Assembly: GCA_017455785.1 (NCBI GenBank)
Contig: JAFSYZ010000297.1
Coordinates: 1 to 25,411, forward strand
DNA from: Candidatus Methanomethylophilaceae archaeon
Lineage (GTDB): Archaea; Thermoplasmatota; Thermoplasmata; Methanomassiliicoccales; Methanomethylophilaceae
Reading direction: 5' to 3'
Length of the DNA: 25,411 bases
Part shown: in pieces, positions 22,680 to 25,411 of the stretch
How positions within the stretch are numbered: the stretch's first letter is position 1
Layout: the number at the start of each line of letters is the position of its first letter
Program-made: the position numbers and the translations under genes
The notes under the pieces: model-generated
Databases searched by the model: none
Told to the model about the DNA's origin: nothing
What the model saw: the letters and a program-made list of their open reading frames with translations, nothing else

Positions 22680-24337
22680 CCGAGAGGAAGGACATGGATG
22701 TCATGAGCGGCCTCTTAAGGATCATCGGTCCGCTGAAGTGGAAGATCGTCATATCAGTCATAATGGGCATCCTGGCCAATCTGGCAACAGTGGCCATGAT
22801 ATTCTTCGGTATGATGGCCGTTCTGAACGTGATCGGTTTCAAGACCCCGTTGGAATTGACATATATCATCATATGCATGGTCTCATCCGTCATAGTCCGC
22901 TCACTGTTCATCTACATAGAGAAGAACCAAGAGGACAACCTGTCCCTGTCATCTATGTCATTACTGCGTGACAAGGTGTTCAAGGCGCTCCGCAGGCTAT
23001 GTCCCGCCAAATTGGAAAGGCATGACAAAGGTGACCTCATCAATCTGATAACAGCCGACATAGGGACCTTGGATGTATTCTATTCAGGAACGATATCGCA
23101 GATATTCATAGCGATCGTCTTCAGCGCCATAATGACCACCCTGATAGCATCCACCAATCTGACACTCGGTCTGTTGGCTCTGATGTCATATATCGCGATG
23201 GGGTTGCTGATCCCATTGGTGTTCTCAGAGATAGGTAAGAGGAACGGAACGGATTACCGTAACGAATCCGGGGAACTCTCCAGTTACTTCCTGGACAATC
23301 TGAGAGGCATAAGAGAAGTGCAGCAGTACGACTACGGTGAGTCCAGACTGGCCGGAATCGGCATAAGGACAAAGAAACTCGCAAGGACAGAGGACAAACT
23401 GAAGACGCTGGAAGGATTCAACGTATCGATCTCAGGTTCATCTGTGATGATCTGCAACGTCGTAATGATACTAGCAGCTGCATTGCTGTTCCGTAACGGG
23501 GAGATAACATTCACAGAGATGGCGTTGGCCATAGTCGCCATGATGGGATCGCTGGGACCGTGTGCCGCATTGTCCGGCATCGGAACGAACCTCAGGAACT
23601 CCATCGCCTCAGGGAACAGGATATTGGACATCCTTGAGGAGGAACCGGCGGTAGACGATATCACCGACAAATCAGCTGTCGATTTCAACGGTATGAGCGT
23701 CAAGAACGTCATGTTCTCATATGATGACGTGAAGGTACTGGATGGAATATCCATGGAAATAGAGAAGGACAGTACCGTCGGCATCATGGGTCCGAGCGGT
23801 TGCGGCAAATCCACACTGCTCAAACTTATGATGCGCTTCTGGACACCCGATGACGGTAAGATAAAGATCTCGACCAGGGACCTCGATTACATCAACACAT
23901 CCGACCTCAGGGATCTTGAAGGATATGTCACGCAGGACACACAGGTGTTCCATGACACTTTCAGGAACAACCTCAGGATAGCTAAGTTGGATGCTACCGA
24001 TGAGGAGTTGGTGGAGGCGTGCAAGAAAGCATCGCTGCATGACTTCATTATGACACTTCCGGACGGATACGATACCGTGATAGGGGAACTCGGCGACACC
24101 CTTTCCACAGGAGAGATACAACGTCTCGGATTGGCAAGGGCGTTCCTCCATGACTCCAAACTGCTGTTGTTGGACGAACCCACATCCAACCTCGACCCGC
24201 TGAATGAGGCCTCCATCCTGAAGGCATTGGACGAGACCAAGGAAGGAAGGACTATCGTCATCGTATCGCACAACCCGTCGACGCTCAGGACGGCGGACAA
24301 AGTAATCACGATGGAGAACGGGAAAACTGTCGAATAA
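22676..24337 (+). CDS. ABC exporter half-transporter (CydC-like), atypical signature
   Basis: A 553-residue partner of the preceding gene, starting inside its stop (ATGA overlap). About six membrane helices (~20-290) precede the nucleotide-binding domain with Walker A GPSGCGKS (372-379), Walker B LLLLDEPTSNLD and H-loop SHNPST. The signature is LSTGE instead of LSGGQ, so the second glycine position that contacts ATP is replaced by threonine. Heterodimeric exporters often have one degenerate ATP site; here the altered signature would face the Walker A of the first subunit. There is no leader between the two genes and the message ends shortly before the tbp promoter. Confidence 0.92.
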   Translation: MTERKDMDVMSGLLRIIGPLKWKIVISVIMGILANLATVAMIFFGMMAVLNVIGFKTPLELTYIIICMVSSVIVRSLFIYIEKNQEDNLSLSSMSLLRDKVFKALRRLCPAKLERHDKGDLINLITADIGTLDVFYSGTISQIFIAIVFSAIMTTLIASTNLTLGLLALMSYIAMGLLIPLVFSEIGKRNGTDYRNESGELSSYFLDNLRGIREVQQYDYGESRLAGIGIRTKKLARTEDKLKTLEGFNVSISGSSVMICNVVMILAAALLFRNGEITFTEMALAIVAMMGSLGPCAALSGIGTNLRNSIASGNRILDILEEEPAVDDITDKSAVDFNGMSVKNVMFSYDDVKVLDGISMEIEKDSTVGIMGPSGCGKSTLLKLMMRFWTPDDGKIKISTRDLDYINTSDLRDLEGYVTQDTQVFHDTFRNNLRIAKLDATDEELVEACKKASLHDFIMTLPDGYDTVIGELGDTLSTGEIQRLGLARAFLHDSKLLLLDEPTSNLDPLNEASILKALDETKEGRTIVIVSHNPSTLRTADKVITMENGKTVE

Positions 24338-24359
24338 TCTCGCCCCCATATCGAACTTG

Positions 24360-24435
24360 TATATAAATCTATATAAACTGGTTTTATACTGTTATGGCAC
24401 TACGAAATTCGTTTTCATGATTGCCTTTATATACG
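24360..24435 (+). promoter_or_regulatory. Multiple TATA-like boxes before tbp
   Basis: TATATAAAT (24360-24368), ATATAAA (24371-24377), TTTTATAC (24382-24389) and CTTTATATACG (24425-24435) lie in the 132 bases before tbp. The last is best placed for transcription near 24455. Several boxes for the gene of the TATA-binding protein could allow self-control, which is an inference. Confidence 0.5.
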
Positions 24436-24469
24436 TGGCTATTATCATAGTGTCCGATTGAGGTGTATT

Positions 24470-25018
24470 ATGTACGACATTCAAATCCAGAACATCGTTG
24501 CTTCCTCGGCTATCGCAAAGGCCATCGATCTTTACGCTATCGATGATAAATTCGATAACACCGACTATGATCCGAAGACCTTCCCGGGACTCGTCTACAG
24601 GCTGAAGGAACCGAAGACGTCAGTTCTGATATTCAGGAGCGGAAAGATCGTTTCCACAGGCGCCAAGACACTCGAAGAAGTAGACAGGTGCGTTGCAAAG
24701 GTCGTAGATGACCTCAAGAAGGCAGGATTCGATGTGTTCGATGATGCTAAGGCAGAAGTGCAGAACATCGTATCCTCAGCAGACTACCACTGCGACATCA
24801 ACCTCAACACCGTCGCGGTCACACTCGGACTCGAGAGGGTCGAGTACGAACCCGAGCAGTTCCCCGGTCTGGTCTACAGGCTCAACGACCCCAAGGTCGT
24901 CATCCTTCTGTTCGGCTCCGGAAAGATCGTCATCACCGGTGCCAAGGTCATCTCCGATGTGGAGATCGCCGCCGACAAACTCGCTCAGGAGCTCAGGGAA
25001 GCAGAACTCATGATCTGA
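24470..25018 (+). CDS. tbp: TATA-box-binding protein
   Basis: A 182-residue archaeal TBP, which binds promoter TATA boxes and recruits TFB and RNA polymerase. It shows the two-fold saddle repeat: QNIVASSAIAKAIDL and QNIVSSADYHCDINL each open a half, and FPGLVYRL ... FRSGKIVSTGAK pairs with FPGLVYRL ... FGSGKIVITGAK. The frame could extend to TTG 24458, but ATG 24470 has GAGGTG four bases upstream and gives a normal start. It is transcribed alone, between the ABC exporter pair and a convergent MFS transporter. Length and both repeats are standard. Confidence 0.97.
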   Translation: MYDIQIQNIVASSAIAKAIDLYAIDDKFDNTDYDPKTFPGLVYRLKEPKTSVLIFRSGKIVSTGAKTLEEVDRCVAKVVDDLKKAGFDVFDDAKAEVQNIVSSADYHCDINLNTVAVTLGLERVEYEPEQFPGLVYRLNDPKVVILLFGSGKIVITGAKVISDVEIAADKLAQELREAELMI

Positions 25019-25020
25019 TC

Positions 25021-25050
25021 CCGTATGGGGGGAGTTCCTCCCCCTTACGG
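25021..25050. terminator. Stem-loop between convergent tbp and MFS genes
   Basis: CCGTATGGGGGGAG (25021-25034) and CTCCCCCTTACGG (25038-25050) pair with one bulge and a TTC loop, followed by T-rich sequence; likely a shared, two-way terminator. Confidence 0.65.
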
Positions 25051-25062
25051 TCCTATATTTCT

Positions 25063-25411
25063 TCAATTTGTAATTCCGACATCCAAATCCGTCCTTTCCT
25101 TCGCCGTATGGTATGCGAGGAAGACGAACAGTACGAACATCGATAACAAGATAGCGAACATGAGGTACGCCCATGTGAAACTGCCTGTCGCATCCGCGAT
25201 TAGACCTGGAAGCGGGGAACCGGCCATTATTCCAAGCTGATAACCCAACTGCAGCTTCTTCAACGCCGACGGATACTCATCCTTGTCGGTGAAATCCGCC
25301 GACCAGTTCGGATATCCCAATGTGATAATAGGATATCCGACACCCATGATCGCCAACGTCAGGAACATGAACCAATACTCCGTGAGAGTACCGACGAAGA
25401 AACATCCCAGC
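25063..25411 (-). CDS. MFS transporter, C-terminal part (gene continues beyond window)
   Basis: The minus-strand frame is open from the window edge to TGA at 25065-25063, giving 115 residues of the C-terminus; the real start is to the right. Three or four membrane helices are seen (around FMFLTLAIMGVGYPIITLGYP, YQLGIMAGSPLPGLIADATG and the end WAYLMFAILLSMFVLFVFLAY). The pattern GYQLGIMAGSPLPGLIADATGSFTWAY with a following hydrophobic helix is typical of the last helices of major facilitator proteins. The substrate cannot be told from this part. The internal ATG at 25368 is not the start. Confidence 0.8.
   Translation of the reverse strand, partial: LGCFFVGTLTEYWFMFLTLAIMGVGYPIITLGYPNWSADFTDKDEYPSALKKLQLGYQLGIMAGSPLPGLIADATGSFTWAYLMFAILLSMFVLFVFLAYHTAKERTDLDVGITN

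Overview
The window comes from an archaeon, most likely a gut-type methanogen of the Thermoplasmata/Methanomassiliicoccales kind; the lineage is an inference. The archaeal assignment rests on a TATA-binding protein, the cluster rps19e - PDCD5-like - rpl39e - rpl31e - eif6, archaeal-type leucyl-tRNA synthetase, archaeal MptE and DUF373 proteins, and TATA-box promoters that often place transcription starts at the start codon. No tRNA, rRNA, insertion sequence or CRISPR array was seen, and no stretch over 300 bases lacks a gene.

Layout. 1-5076: two tandem surface proteins (the first cut by the window edge), each with BspA-like leucine-rich repeats, five InlB-type B-repeats and a C-terminal membrane anchor; their 3' ends are nearly the same sequence. 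5199-9485: a tightly overlapping three-gene export operon with a C39-peptidase ABC exporter, a small DUF5085/GyrI-like protein and an HlyD-type adaptor, closed by a perfect 11-bp stem-loop. 9605-11152: an M50 (site-2-type) membrane protease. 11145-12909 (minus): a DUF373 membrane protein and the pterin kinase MptE. 13173-13817: a metallo-beta-lactamase-fold hydrolase. 13818-15720 (minus): the translation cluster. 15880-16422: the flavin prenyltransferase UbiX. 16448-19360 (minus): LeuS.

19594-20793 is the most unusual part: a tandem ribbon-helix-helix (RHH) regulator followed by a short FtsZ-like protein that keeps the GTP-binding domain but lacks the T7 catalytic loop and the C-terminal domain. 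Between them lie two imperfect copies, 70 bp apart, of an element that folds alike in both copies although the outer stem sequences differ. 20949-24337: a heterodimeric ABC exporter pair whose leader contains a further stem structure overlapping the ribosome-binding site. 24470-25018: TBP. 25063-25411 (minus): the end of an MFS transporter that continues out of the window.

How the parts relate. The left third is envelope and secretion: anchored surface proteins, a bacteriocin-style export machine with no recognisable cargo beside it, and an intramembrane protease. The middle is housekeeping. The RHH/FtsZ-like pair recalls the haloarchaeal cdrS-ftsZ2 arrangement but differs in both proteins, and with its intergenic element is the best candidate for an undescribed system.
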